A stretch of 64,000 bases of DNA from NCBI GenBank assembly GCA_037954235.1, contig JBBMOA010000014.1, positions 18,423,273-18,487,272 on the forward strand, written 5' to 3'. A program made the translations under genes and the position numbers. Position 1 is the first letter of the stretch, and every line of letters begins with the position of its first letter. This document shows, one piece after another, positions 1 to 13,513 of the stretch. Below the pieces are notes generated by a model. The model did not search any database and had not been told where the DNA came from. It saw only the letters and a list, made by a program, of their open reading frames with translations. The DNA comes from Aulostomus chinensis (lineage: Eukaryota; Chordata; Actinopteri; Syngnathiformes; Aulostomidae).

Positions 1-916
1 TGTTTTCAGCTGGTGGGCGTGGAGTATGGAGCCATACATAGCTGCGATGTGATATATGGATGTAGCATGTGAGAAAGATTAAGTTGAAATGATTTGGGAG
101 TGAGAAACGAAGCCTCTAGGCAGATTGTTAGCGTAACGCAATGCAGACCTGCTCTCTAATTTATTGCCTATTAAATGTTTGTGAATATTTATTATTGCTC
201 CCTACAGCTCTAAGAAGAATATCAATTACATAACAAACACCTTTAAGTCATAAGGTATAGAGAAAGGAATACAAAATACATCCCACTGAGACACTCACGC
301 ATGTCCATAAATATACATAGACTCTGGAAAACAATTTATTTGACATGGACGTCTGCTGGAGCCCAGCTGCTGTGTTTGGACCCGATGCAGATTCAGCCCA
401 GTTTAGATGTCTTTCTTTAAATTTTTATCCATCTCTTATTTTAATTGAATCCACAATTCTACACAGAAACACACATGCATAGGCTCTTAAAACCCCAAAA
501 CTTACGAGATACCAAGGCTCTGCCCCCTCTGATGATTTCAGCTCTCCCTAAAAAAAACAACTATGCTTACCTCTTTTACCCCAAGCAGATTCTTATAAAC
601 ATAAAAAGGGAGGAAAAAACAAAACAAGATGAGAAGGGAGGCTGTGTTAAAAATTCAGATGTGAAACATGTATAAGCTGCAAAAGAGCCGTGCAGGTATG
701 TAATTATTCAGGCATCACTGCAAACCTTGACTCTGATCTGCCCTCGCTGATGGACCTGAGTCTTTTTACAGTGGGTTGGAGGTGGTGATTTTATAGAATT
801 GTAATTGCAAACACATGGTTGGTGCACATAAATGTTTTAACATATTGATCATTCGGTTGCAAAACCAGCACGTCTGGCTGGCCCTCTGGAGCAGAGGCTG
901 ATTTTCATACACATTA

Positions 917-1036
<120 letters not shown>

Positions 1037-1479
1037 TTTTTGACCAGACTGGTGCAGAAGAAATACATAGCTGCATTTCTGACCCATGAAAATGCGAGCA
1101 GGGACGAGCTGTAAACTGTTTTACAATCACCCTGAGAGTAAACATGGTTTACGAGCAAGCAAGGTTTAGTCCAAGTAAGGAGAATTACAACGTTCATACT
1201 TTTCAGGGTACTTTGATTGCCTTCACCAACAAGGTTATGGTTTTAGTGCTGTTTGTTTGCCTGTCAGGATTACATAAGAATTACCTGGCCACATCTCACA
1301 GAAGCTGGTGGAGCATCAGCCATGCAGGAGCTCATTTACCCCATTAGAGTTTTGAGACTTCTGTGTCACCGTGAGATCCTTTTTTTGTGAAGTCATGATC
1401 TGTGTGTTTTAAGTTAGCTTTAAAAACAACATGTCACAAGCAAGCCATAGCACAAAACGTGGATCTATCAAGATACAAA

Positions 1480-1656
1480 ACAAAATTATATTTTCAAAGT
1501 GTTATTTTATTTATTTATTATATATATTTATATTACATGTGTTACATTATCCATATATATGCCACCCTGTGTTATATTATATTATTAAATCAGAATATCC
1601 ATTAAAATGTAGTTTAAAAAATTGAATTATCTGTGAATTATTTGATAGTTCAGGCT
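1480..1656 (+). repeat. AT-rich segment shared with 51576-51754 (inverted)
   Basis: About 175 bp is clearly homologous to the reverse complement of 51576-51754, with only scattered differences. In both places it directly abuts the head of a SINE. The last 16-20 bases (1637-1656) also form the left target-site duplication of the SINE at 1657-2026. Confidence 0.85.
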
Positions 1657-2026
1657 GCACGGTGGTGCAGTGGTCAGCACTGTCCCCTCACAGCAAGAAG
1701 GTTCCAGGTTCGAGCCCCGGCTCCATCACAGGATCTTTCTGTGTGAGTCTCCATGTTCTCCCTGTTCCTGTGTGGGTTCTCTCTGGTACTCCAGCTTCCT
1801 CCCACAGTCCAAAGACATCAAGAGGGGACGAGGCTGATTGATACTCTAAATTGACTGTAGGTGTGACTGTGAGTGTGAATGGTTGTCAGTCTCTATGTGT
1901 TGGCCCTGTGATGGACTGGTGACCCATCCTGGGTGAACCCTGCCTCTCGCCCAAAGGCTGCTGGGATAGGCTCCACCCCCCGCGACCCTTAACAGGATAA
2001 GAGTAAGAAAATGGATGGATGGGTGG
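1657..2026 (+). mobile_element. tRNA-derived SINE (HE1/DANA-like), complete
   Basis: The element has a tRNA-like head with a pol III B box (GGTTCGAGCCC) just after the conserved CCTCACAGCAAGAAGG block. A central domain follows (TCCATGTTCTCCCTG, CCACAGTCCAAAGACATC), then a tail ending in ATGG repeats. It is flanked by a perfect duplication of about 20 bp at 1637-1656 and 2027-2046 (begins ATTATTTGATAG), the mark of LINE-driven target-primed insertion. The first four bases of the element may be part of the shared sequence, so the true duplication is 16-20 bp. The family assignment rests on the resemblance of the conserved blocks to zebrafish DANA, recalled rather than aligned. Confidence 0.9.
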
Positions 2027-2358
2027 ATTATTTGATAGTTCAGGCTTTACAGGGTTAAACTTGGGAGCATAGGTATATCTGACAGCCCCTCAAGGTCTGT
2101 ATCAGTTTCTCTCTTCGTGTGTGTGTGTGTGCATGTGTTTGTGTGTGCGTGTTTGTGTGTGTAGGGAGCCAGAGGGTGACATATATACTGTATGTTTCTA
2201 AAGAAAAGTTATGGGTATGTTAAAAAAAAATGAGTAAGAAAGCAGGAAGGAGGAGGGCGTACTAAAAACAAAATAGTGCCTGCAGTCTTTCAACAGAGGA
2301 AAAGGAGAGGAGGATAATGAGCAAAATCACTGAGCCGTGGGTACATGCAGTCACTTAT

Positions 2359-2360
<2 letters not shown>

Positions 2361-2396
<36 letters not shown>
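2361..2396. repeat. (AC)n microsatellite
   Basis: Eighteen uninterrupted AC units. A GT-rich imperfect tract also lies at 2118-2161. Confidence 0.97.
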
Positions 2397-2398
<2 letters not shown>

Positions 2399-3159
2399 AT
2401 TCATATGCACATTTAATCATGGAGGGGTGCACATGCTTTGCCACGTGTATCGGCGCTGTCATTGTGAGCGTAAACACATTAACATGCAGAGAAATGGTGG
2501 ATCTAGTAGATGAAAGCCCCTCAGATCAGGGGCTCTACGCTGACACAGTCATAACCTATCAAGCTCAGGAGCGTGTGCCTGTGCTATCGACAGGTCCGCC
2601 GGGACGCTGCCAAGTCTCTTTGTTCTGGTTTGATGTCCTATGCTTCGAATGCAAGTATTCCAGCTCTGAAACCATATAAAAGTTCCCACGCCTGGCTTTT
2701 GATGAAGGAACTTATTGAACTGGCGCCAGGCCACAACAGTTCCCAAATAGTTAGTTGACATCTAAGGTAGCAAACATCTCTGGATTGAAGACACAAGCAC
2801 CATAGCTGCAGTTGAAACAAGTTACATGAAGCAATTTATGTAATTTGATTAATAAAGAATTTGCTATTACAAGATTAAAAATGCTAAATAGGTTATGACC
2901 AACAGAGGTATTTTCTGTAATGGCTGAAGAACAGATGCTGACGCTGCTCTTCCAGAGATTGGCTCTTTTCTCATCATCAGGTCAAGGGAGAGCAATGCCA
3001 AGGGAGAGAGGAAGGATACAGTACATTACCAAAAGATGTGCAAGGTTTCTAGGCAACAAAGACAGATCAGCATCGGATTCATTCTCTCAGTACTGGATTT
3101 AGCCAAGTTTGTATGCCTATTTGTTTATGTAAATTGTCTCATTTTGATGTCGAGCTTTC

Positions 3160-3362
3160 TTCCTTCGCAGCGCTCTAAGCGCTTTACGGTGATGTCACAT
3201 TCACCCATTCACACTCACACAGCAATGGTGGAGGCTGCCATGCTAGGTGCAAACCTACTCATCGGGTCAATTAGAGGATCCGTACCTGGCTCAAGGACAT
3301 TTTGGTGAAGTGAGGATTGAATCAGTGACCATTCGGTTGCTAATGACCACTCTACCTCCAAG
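3160..3362 (-). mobile_element. Degenerate tRNA-derived SINE, second family
   Basis: Read on the minus strand, the head has GGTAGAGTGG followed by AGCAACC and a decayed B box (TGATTCAATCC). The body includes TCCTTGAGC and GGCAGCCTCCACCATT, and the 3' part contains GTAAAGCGCTTAGAGCGC. The order matches a common teleost SINE layout with a tRNA head and an AAAGCGCT tail. No target-site duplication was found and the B box is mutated, so this copy is old. Confidence 0.6.
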
Positions 3363-4359
3363 CCTTGCCTTCCCTCTCATTGTGTGATTGTACACTGTTC
3401 AGGGGACTCAAGGAATTGTCTTTCTGCTTGCTTGTTTCGCTTCTGGCTACGGCAAAACTCTTCTCTCATTGGTTGCGCTTTAAAAGGTCAACAGCAACCG
3501 AGATCGAAGCTGAAACAACCTGAACTTTGACAACAGCATAAAATATAACCCTTGCAGTTATCTACCGAATCATGTATCCAATAAAAAAGTATCTTTATTT
3601 TCCAGTTCCAAATTTTTACGCTCCTGTTTCATTCAAAAGCCTACACGACCTCCTCCTTCAGCATGTCAATAGCTGCGGTCTGAGCGTGCTCCAGGATCAC
3701 TGTAACTGCCAGTGCTGTCATCACGGGCACCATTCAACAACTGGCATGGAACATACAAGCCTTTTCAGTAATTTCCACTTTTTTCACCTACAGAATGAAG
3801 GATGAAAAAAATGACACAAGTTTAAAAAATGCCATGTCCCTTTAACATGACCACAGCTGTCACTTTCGCTGTATAACCAAAACACCACTTTGTGAATGCG
3901 ATCATGGAGGATTGACCTTGATGTGAAGGTGTGGGAGTAAAAGTTTCTTTGCTTTTCTTTTGAATTCATAAGCCATTACTCGCATCATGCCACCACCCCT
4001 GGTGATCAAAGGAGTGGTGGGTAGGAGAGAGCGATATGGAGGAAGGATTAATGGCTAACAGGAGGATTGGAGGGAGGGAAGGACGATACGATGCATGAAA
4101 GAACACATGGCTGTTAAAACATAAAGGAGAAGGAGCTCCTTTATACTTGGAGTATGAAAGCAAACGCATACATGCGCTAATACACCAGCAATATAGCCAA
4201 TCTAGCTCCTGTTTCTTCGTCATACTCCCACTTCTCTTCACCCCTTTAATCCTCACTTACTCCCTCCTCTCTACTTTTCCTGTTATACCCTCCTCATCTT
4301 CTCAACCCCTTTGTTTCTACTCTTTTGTCTCATCCCTCCATTTTCTGTCTTTTCCTCGA

Positions 4360-4421
4360 CGCTCTCTCCTCTCCTCCCCTCTCCTCCCCTCTCCTCTCCT
4401 CTCCTCTCCTCTCCTCTCCTA
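4360..4421. repeat. Pyrimidine tract (CTCTC / CTCCC)n
   Basis: About 60 nt of strand-asymmetric pentamer-like repeats (CTCTCCTCCC, then CTCTC) lie on the plus strand. Such homopyrimidine tracts can form triplex DNA, but here it is simply a low-complexity repeat. Confidence 0.9.
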
Positions 4422-7400
4422 GTTACACTGTAATTGGAGCAGGAAGCTTCAGGACAAGCAGTACAGTGTGCATCAGGCTGACAGGCTGGCCTGTTGGCTT
4501 CTATTAGGCTTTAATAAGTGAGCAGGATTGGAAGAGGTGGAGAGGGAGATGAAGGGAGTGTTCAAGCTGCTGCTGCCTCTACTGTCATCGCTGGCTATGG
4601 TGTATAGAGAAACCTGTCCGTTGTCACGCAAACACGCATACCTTTCAAGTCTTTATCCACGCATCCTCTCATTTTCATCATCTCTATTGCGAGCGATTCC
4701 CTCTACATCCAAGACAGACAGACGTGCTTGTTTGTAAAACTGAAGTTAAGAACTGCATTATCGTGAGAAGCTAGTGTGTCTCAAATCCACAGTTTAAAAC
4801 ATCTGTGGAAACATGTGCATGCACACGCACGTCAAGACGTTTCCTGCTGCTTGAAGATGACAGCATTATTGTTGCACTGTGCAGACTCTAATCAGAAGCG
4901 CCACACAGCAACACTGGTCCGCAAATGAGGTAAATACCTACAACCTCTGCAGCTGGTTACTGCAAGAACAATTCCAGATGTGACGTATGAGAGGGCATTT
5001 GTGGTTTTTCCCTGTTGTGTTATTAAGCTATTATTCAGAATTTTCTGTGGTTGAAGCACTTTGTTTTTGTTTATAAAAGGATCGAGGCTGGAGATTACTG
5101 GAAAAATATCCTGCTATGAATCATTTAATTACGTGACTTCTCAAACTCCTCCAGCGTGTTTGTGTGTGTCTGTGCGTCTGTGTGTGTGTTTGTATAACAA
5201 TCGAACATCTCCATAACCTTTAAGTGACTTTCTTTGTGTTTCACTTGCTGCCCCCCAAAATCCTTCTTCAGTCTGAAGTGGTGATCATTCTGAACTGAAT
5301 ATTGGCCTGACACTTGAAAATAAACACAGTCAGAATCGCTGGTGTGTTTAGGCAGCTGTAACAAACTATGCAAACTGTGTGTTCAGATCTACCCAAGGAG
5401 GAAAGAAGCCCCAGTGACCAAATGCCAAAGACAATATAAACACGGAGAACATGGGGTTTTCATGGGATCTTAACTGAGAGCTGAGTGTGTGACATTGCAA
5501 AGGAAAGACAAGTCATGGAATCTGAATTCTGAATCATGAGCTGCCTCCTGTCTTCAGAGCAATATTAAAATCAACAATCAAAGTATTAAATCCCAACCCC
5601 ACCAAGAAACCTTACACGGTTAACTAAACACCCCTAAACTCATAACTGAAGCCACATGCCCAAACCTACTACACGGGGTATCAAACCAGAACTTCACGCA
5701 AACTATTTCCTATCTTGATCGAAATTATTAGGTGGAAATTATTTCTTTTAAGATTTATCTTCAAGAGTTGGGATGAGTAAATGATATCGAGGGAATGAGC
5801 AAAGTCAACAGAGAGTTACTGTAGCAAACAAATGAGAATCATATTTCACTTTAAAGGTGCTCTCACGTATGAGCTCCTGTTCCGCCTTAAACTGATGTTT
5901 AATCGGGTTCATTGTACTTAGGTGCAGACCAAACTAGTGAATTCTGCTCAGACTTTCAAGTTAACCCGGCTTCAGTGTGAAAGGAAACCAACCATATTCC
6001 GTTGCCTTCTTTAAAGAATTGCCTAAGTCATTTTTTTTCAAGTTTTTCAGAAAACACGACAAACTGGAGACAAAATCTCATTAGGAGTTGTTTTAGGCAA
6101 CAAAAAAAAACATTGTCAAAAATGACTCAGGCAATTATTTTCAGAAGGTGATGATATGGAAAAGACAGCAATTCTACTGGCTCACATGTGGATGACAATG
6201 CTACTGGGACACAGATGTAAATCCGTTAGCTTAATGGGCGTTCGTTTGGAGGGCCTCGTGCACACAAATTTTCATTAAAGACGTGCTGGTGGAGTTGCGA
6301 TGGCCTCTCTACTCTTACCATGTGACATTTGTTTTTAATATTCGCTGCACTTGACGGAATGCAAAAGCGCACTGGACCAAATGAACCCTGCTTATGTGTC
6401 TCAGCTTCAACCCTGAACCACACCAGCTCCACAGAAGTGTGAAAGTGATGTTAAGAGTGGAGAAAATCTCGCTGATCAAATGGGGTTCTAGCGGAGGATT
6501 TACTTGATGAACTCAGCTGAACTGTGGATGTCACATAATTGGCTGAAACTAAGGCCAGCGTCCACATGTACCACTGAGCTTATTGGATTAGTGATGGAGG
6601 ACTAATTAGAGCTGAAGAGGACATTGATTGACCACCAAGGCCAGTTGATGAACTCCAGATTTCAGTCAATAGATACTGCAGCTACGTTGGGGATATGACC
6701 CAGCATTGATAGTGCTGAGGAGGATCCATTGATATAGCTGTGAAATGGAATTATATGGGACAAGTTACAGATGAATAGTTCAGTTATAATTGTTTTGCTG
6801 GATAGTTGTGTTTCATGACATTGTACTAAAGCTGTTCAGTGTCTGAATTAAGGAAAAACAACAGGCAAAGGCCCTCTCTTGTGTTAATGTCTATGAGCGA
6901 ACTGCATAAAAACACAGAATTTGGAGACACGGGACAAAATGTCAGCACAGGGATGCTTCTGTTTTTAATTTTTAGCTGTGACCATGCTTGTCTGAGCAAG
7001 CCTCTGTTGCATCCACGTAACGGTCGGCGTGGAGCCCAAAAGATCGAGAAATGCAAGGTCAGAAAAATAGTTGGAGTCTGACAAGTTAACAAAGCTGTTG
7101 CAGTAGTTTAGAACTACTGAATGTAAACTAGTCACTTTTCAATCGTGTGTATTTGTCATCTTTCAACTCCATACAAACATCCCAAGATGTTAAACAGACC
7201 ATAAATGGTGAGGAGCAGATAGACCAAGAAAGCCTTAGAGCCCCAAAATGCTTTACACTAGAAAGGTTTTGCTTTTGTTTCTGACAATGATTGGGAAGAA
7301 GACTGATCAGGTTCAGCTGCAGTCAGGACACCGGTTGCATGTGTAACACATGAGTGTATCCTGGCTTGTGTGGACCGTACCATCTCGTACTGGGCTTGAG

Positions 7401-9612
7401 CCCCCGATCACTTGCACAGACACAGATATTAGGGAATGATATTTACTCTTAGTATTGCGGTGCTTCATTCTACTGGCTCCAAGAACACAGAATGATACTT
7501 GGGGGGGGGTTTTGTTTTGTTTTGTTTCGTTTTGTTTTTTACCAAAATCTTGGCTGGCATTTCTGGTAATCTAACTTTAATTTTAAAATGTGTTATTGTT
7601 GAAACACAGTATCACCTCACCTCTTCCTTGGAAGTTTTATCTTCTGTGGCTTTATTTCTGATCATTTGTTGGCAGGATGATCCCCCCAAAAAATAGCAAA
7701 AGCTCACTAAAGTTGGTGAAGTTGTGTGAGACGAGGAAGAACTCATGAAATTGTGAGGCAGGTCTGTATATGATAGCCAAAAATGGCTTCTATTTTTTTT
7801 TCTTTTTACATTGAGTTTGCAGAGGTGTGTGCTCTCTGAGTGCCCTCTCGTTCCATCATGTATTGACTAATGAGATGGAGCGCTTCCAGCTCATTGCATT
7901 GCATCACAGATATACTCAAACATAGATATGTCAATAGAAAGCAGTGGGTTGGGATTTTTTAAATTTCAAGTAAATAATAAACATGTGTTGAATACACTTC
8001 AGATTAGCTAATATTACTCATCAACATCTTTGCGTCATCACTGTGAGCGTGTTCTACTTCTATTAGCGTTAAACCCAAAGTATCATTATGAGTAAGAGCC
8101 ACTTGCACAGCTGCAGACTCTCGTTGTCATTATTGGGTCTTGATTTGGGCACCACTAGAAATTTATAGTTGATTTGTACTGACAATTACTATGTTGTATG
8201 TATGTAACTGTATTTAAAACAATGTGTTGCTGTAGTGCTTGCATGTGCAACTGGGGACAAAAGTCCATTGGTGAAACTCAGATTTTTGAGTTGGTGTACG
8301 TATTTGAAACTTGATGGATGGGTGATTATCAGTGACTTGTTTTTGAGTAAACTTCTCTTTAACATGTACAAGACCACAGCTGTTCAGGAACCGCAGGGTT
8401 TTACATGCGGCCCACCAGCTTAGTGTCATCGTGTAGAGTAACAACAGCCACAGGCCATATGAACTAACTACCAGGCTGTCTCATGCCAACATGTTTTCAT
8501 TCCAAACTTGTCAAATATGTATGTTTGTCCTTCACTTCAAACGATAACGCTCGAGGTAACATCCACTTGGGTCCTGGAGGTGCAAAGTCTTCAAGTGTAA
8601 CAATGTTTTAGAATACGTCAGTGCTGTGTTTGAGGTCTGGTTACTTTTTTAGTACATAAAAAATAAGGTTTTAACGGTTCTCCATAAAGGTTATGAAAAC
8701 ATTGTGTCTTGGGTTTCATTCCTGACTTCCCTGAGGTTACATGATGTTCATGGCAACGGTTCAATAATACCCACTCGGTTATGGTTAGAGAATGATGGTG
8801 GGTTTTGGACACCAGAGTTCACTGTTGCACATGTGAAAGTCACAGATGTTGAACAAAGTCCAGTGTTTGTTTTAACCAATTACCACTTTGACCTTTTTCC
8901 TATGCCGATTTTCTCTCTATTTATAGGCATAGACGTCAGCACACTCTCTCCTTTGCCTGGTCGTAATTACAACAGCAGCAAGAGGGTATCTCTATTGAAC
9001 AGCCCTGCACGTCCAAATCTTATGCCACAGGCGATCATGCAGCACCACTGACTCAAGCAGCTCATTTTCACTCTCATCTTATCAAATCCTGATGCTTTGA
9101 CATGACCTTCGCGTCTGATAGGGACATTAAAGACACCCTTTGGCATCTCTGTGAGATGCAGTGGACTTCCCAGTAACGTAACAGCACGCGTGACCTTGAA
9201 AACCAACCATGACCTCCTCCCAACATTTTGGAAATGGTTATAAACTCTTTCCAGTCACAGTCAAGGTTTACATTCTTGACTTATTGTTGCAATTAATCAT
9301 TTAAGTATTTGCACAACATTTAGCACCATTTGTGCCCATTAAAAATGAGGTTGCCATACAATAAATGTGTATTTGTTTACACTCGCTGTATGTGCGTTCC
9401 TGCTGGCATGTGTTGTCCTGCTCCTCGCCTGCGCAGGGTAAGCAAGTAAGTGGCTCTCAAGGTCTATTAATGACATCCATTTATTTTCTGGGAGAAAGGA
9501 TTTATTTCGCTGTCCTTGTGGAGACATTCCTCCCTCTGCCTCTATCCGTGTTGCAATTTAACTACTATTACTATGTTTGTCTAAGGCCCCAAATGTTCAT
9601 ATTGGCTTTAGG

Positions 9613-9613
<1 letters not shown>

Positions 9614-9667
<54 letters not shown>

Positions 9668-9716
9668 CTCTCTCTCTCTTTCTCTCTCTCTCTCTGTCTT
9701 TCTTTGACTCTCTCTG
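9614..9716. repeat. (CT)n microsatellite, about 100 nt
   Basis: A near-pure CT run spans 9614-9664 and is followed by interrupted CT sequence to 9716. It lies about 0.9 kb upstream of the semaphorin last exon, too far away to be its polypyrimidine tract. Confidence 0.97.
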
Positions 9717-10605
9717 TAAAAACCCTCTGCTTTGCTTCATCTGCTCTTTTCCAAGCTGCTCCCCTTGGCACAATTCCGTAGTATTCGTTGGTGTCGGTCC
9801 CAGGAGTTCACACATCAAAGAACTACTTTTCTTCTGGCGTTTTCTAATTGATCCATGGCATCCCATGCTGCGGACTTGCTGTATTCATAGCTTCAATAAT
9901 TAATAAATAGTTCTCTCTGAGGGAGTTCATCTGATGTTCTTATACAAAAACTACAGAAATACATGGTCTTGTCTGCAGATTTAGTGCCCTTTATCCTTAA
10001 TTACAGCGCTGTATGTACTTCCTAGACTAGACTTTCGGTATATGGATGCAACAAGAAAAATTAAGTTCAGTAACAGATTCTTTAATTCTACATGAGACAA
10101 AAAGCTTAAACAAGAGATTGTTGCTGTACATAAGCTTAAATGAGCTTAAGTCTTAAATCAAATCACTGCATGAAGCATAAAAATGTAGATTTTTATGAAT
10201 GCTGATTTTTCACGTATAGCTGAATTTCATGTCGCACAGTATGAGAACTCTGAATTATTACTCACCGTTAATGCCAGACTTGCATGTCTCCCCATAAAGC
10301 TAATGTTGTGAAACATGTCAGAGTTGAGAGTGAGTCTCAATCAGGAAGACAGTTATTACAGCTATTAAAATCACTATCCACTTAACGTAATGAAGGCCAT
10401 TAGCCAGATCTACCTTGGCTGGGCCGCATACGACCATTCCCGCCCACAGAGAGAAAGGAGAAAATAAGCCATTTTGTCCCAACGTTTGTTCACTCCCACA
10501 TGCTTAATATTAGAAATCCTGATGCAACTCAGATGTTCCTGCCAGTTGACCGATGACCTTTTGTCTGTGTCTCATTGTATCTCTCGTCTCTCTGTGTCTC
10601 ACTAG

Positions 10606-11513
10606 GAATGCTTCTCCAGGAGACTTTCATCAAGGAGCCTGATGGCCTGGTGTCTGTAAACCTGCTGGTGGTGTCGGCCGTCTCAGCCTTCGCAACTGGA
10701 GCAATCTTCTCTGGTCTCATCGTCTGTTGGATCATGAGTCACCGCCATCGTCATGCCCGAGGGGCTGGAGCCGGCGGAGCTCGCCGCAAAAATGACAAGG
10801 AGCAGAGCATGCTGGGACAGGGCCGCAGTGGGTCAGTAATGAGTGTAACAAGAACCAGTGGTGGTGAGAGGCGCCGCTCACAGGCAGACAACCCCTTTGT
10901 CACAGCCAATGGCTGGCCTAAAAGTGAGATGGACCCAGGCCTGCTACCTACGCCGGAGCAGACCCCACTGCAGCAGAAACGGGCCATGCGTCTCCCAGAC
11001 ACCGACTGGGACCAGAGCCAAACCTTCCTCACTGCTGTGGGGACTCCCTGCCCCAACAACTCTGTCATCTACCTGAGCTCCAAGTTCTTGCATGGAGGTG
11101 GAGGGGGTGGAGGGATGGTCCGCTTAGAGGACACAGGAGAGGTTATGCTGCCCCCACACACAGAGCGCCAGCGCTACCTGATCCTTGCCACCCAGAGGGG
11201 AGAGCATGGTGGCAGCCGTCCCACAGGCACTGTGAGGAACTCTGCAGGAGAATACATCTACCCCGCCACGCCACAGGACTCTCCTGACCGTCGGAGGGTG
11301 GTTTCTGCTCCCACTCCCCACATGGACTATGGGGAGCCTCGCTGGAGTCACGAGGCGCTCAACTACAACAGCAACAATGGAGCACCCTATCTCTCCCAGC
11401 GCCAGGGCCTCATCAGGCCTGACATGCATGGGCCTCGAGGGCTGGGAGAACTGGGTGACTTCAGCCATCTTCTAGTGAAGAATATGGGAGAGCGCGCCCC
11501 TAGTGGCCAGTGA
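10606..11513 (+). CDS. sema6c: Semaphorin 6 family last coding exon (probable sema6c)
   Basis: This terminal exon encodes the juxtamembrane segment, the transmembrane helix and the whole cytoplasmic tail of a class 6 semaphorin, about 301 complete codons. A 3' splice site (CTCACTAG) ends at 10605, and the frame shows entry after one base of a codon (phase 1). A hydrophobic stretch (VNLLVVSAVSAFATG then AIFSGLIVCWIM, about 10654-10737) is followed by a basic stop-transfer region, SHRHRHAR. The tail is hydrophilic, with a Gly run (about 11094-11112), a TPEQTPLQQKR segment and a YIYPATPQDSPDRRRV block typical of Sema6 tails, ending in APSGQ and TGA at 11511-11513. Class 6 semaphorins are plexin-A ligands in axon guidance that also signal through their tails. 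The sema domain exons are not in the window. The 6C assignment rests partly on the RORC-like neighbour, as in human 1q21. Another class 6 paralogue is possible. Confidence 0.85.
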
Positions 11514-11565
11514 GGTGAAGCGTGTGTCTCTTCCTGAAAACCCATTCCCTCCAACAGCAAACTGG

Positions 11566-11571
11566 AATAAA
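11566..11571 (+). promoter_or_regulatory. Candidate polyadenylation signal AATAAA
   Basis: A canonical hexamer lies 53 nt after the semaphorin stop codon. Use of this signal would give an unusually short 3' UTR. Longer transcripts, through the GT repeat at 12049 and beyond, cannot be excluded. Confidence 0.35.
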
Positions 11572-12047
11572 TCCACCCCTCCGACTCACTGTCTTGGTCC
11601 AACTTTACCCTGTTTGTCCTCTCTCACTGTCATTTAATGTTCTGATGTCATTCAGCTGACTGAGGTGAGAGGGAGAGAAAGGAAATTAAGCAAGAGCTGA
11701 AAAAAGAGGTGAACACTCCCCTCGCATGTCCATTCCTCTCCTGAAAGGTGCACCCCTCAGCTTTGTTAGTGGTACGACCCACAGAGGAGGACAAACAGTA
11801 AGGTAAAGAGCGGGATGCAAGAGGAAGTGGAAACTTTTCAGAATGACAGTGTGGAGAAAAAAAAAGACAATTTCGCCCACAGCGCCGAACTGTTTGACAC
11901 CGTGAATAATCTATAAGTGTGACTTTTTGCCTTTGTTTTTCTTGCCACTGGCCTCCAGCAGACAACAATGTGCTTTACTTTGGATTACAAACAAGACAAT
12001 TATTATTGTAGCCATGCCAGAAGGCCGTGACTCTCACTGAATTGTGC

Positions 12048-12048
<1 letters not shown>

Positions 12049-12109
<61 letters not shown>

Positions 12110-12140
12110 GGTGCGTGTGCGTGTGTGTGTACTGTATGTA
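12049..12140. repeat. (GT)n microsatellite with GGTG/GCGT interruptions
   Basis: About 60 nt of GT repeat is followed by imperfect GGTGGGTG and GCGTGT units. Confidence 0.95.
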
Positions 12141-13473
12141 TTGGTGTGTATGTGTGTGAATGGCCACAACAACCCCAACAAGTGTCCTGTCTTAACTGTA
12201 AAGTATAAATATATATTGAAGTTTCTGTGAGGACAAAGTTGACATTAATCTTATTTTCCCTTTTTTATAAACAGTCACAGAGAGACAAATGGAGTTTATC
12301 ATGTGTCTCTATGACAGACGGATAGTAAAGGCTTGAGTGTACATTTTTGTGTGTGATTTCCAGTACCTCAGAGGCAGACAAGATGAAGTGAAAGAGAGCA
12401 ATAATGAGCAAGAAGTGCATAAAGGTGATAAAGCAAATTAAATTTGCTTTTTTTCAATTTTTTTCTCAGCTAAACAAACAAGAGCTCTGGGATGTCAGAA
12501 AGTGCAAAGGGATTGGTGGGATTCTCTCTCCTTTGTTGCCTCTCAGTATACCTGGGTCTGTCTGACTGACCTAAAGCCTCCCTGGGCTCTGCAGTCCGTT
12601 TGAGTGAGGGAACGTGAGCTGTGGCTGTCTGACTGGGTTGTGAGGCCTGGGCCACTTGGGACCTCCATTCAGCCTCCTCTCCCCAACACTGAGCCTCTTT
12701 GTGCCCCCCGACGCAGGAGGAGACTGCGGCAACAAATACCCGTTAAGAGTCAGAGACCTATCCCACCAACGCAGAATATCAATGAGGGGGACAGGGAGTC
12801 CATCCATCATGTGAGATGCACCAAGCAGGCCCGGTACAGTTTGCTTCACCCTCATCGGTGGTCCACCAGTTGGCCAGAGCAGGAGGGAATCTGAGGCCTA
12901 TGTTGGGGCAATGCACACTGTCACAATGGTCATCCCTAGTGGCTTCATCCCTTTCTGTCTTTCTGTGTGTTTCCCAACAAAAAGAATGGATACTGAAAAC
13001 AGATGGGCATGAATTTCCTCGGGTGTGGAGTTACTCTTTCACTCTTTTTCCTCATCTTTTGATGTCTTCTTTTTTTTCATACCTTCTTGACTCAGTGTAG
13101 ATCCAGAGATAGCTTTAGTCAATGTGGGTCATGATGCTGGGCTGTCTTGTTTTTTGGTCAGTTAGCTTGTGTGTGTGTGTGTGTGCGTAAAGTTTGTTTG
13201 GGTTTGTGATTATTTTACTCATATTGAGTGCGAAAAACCAGCTTTGTTCAATTTTACTCCTCCCCACTGCTCTTTTGTATTCTAACCCCATTTCCTTCAC
13301 CATCAAGTCTCTAATGCGAAGCCACCTTTGCCTGACATTCACATATGTACAGTCTTGGTGCCGTATGGAGCCAGCGCGTGCTGTCCAATATTTACAATCT
13401 ATAATGTAATTATGTTGAGAAGAAAGACGTGTAAATGGTTGAGGGGAAAATCAGGTTAGATGGTATAAACTAA

Positions 13474-13475
<2 letters not shown>

Positions 13476-13508
<33 letters not shown>
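13476..13508. repeat. (AT)n microsatellite
   Basis: Sixteen alternating AT units, a self-complementary tract. Confidence 0.95.

Positions 13509-13513
<5 letters not shown>

Noticed and set aside
1700..1720. tRNA gene suggested by pol III B boxes here and at 30672 and 62175
   Set aside because: No cloverleaf. The boxes belong to SINE heads.
12604..12894. 96-codon frame and its antisense partner downstream of the semaphorin stop
   Set aside because: No recognisable domain and no splice context; probably 3' UTR or flank.
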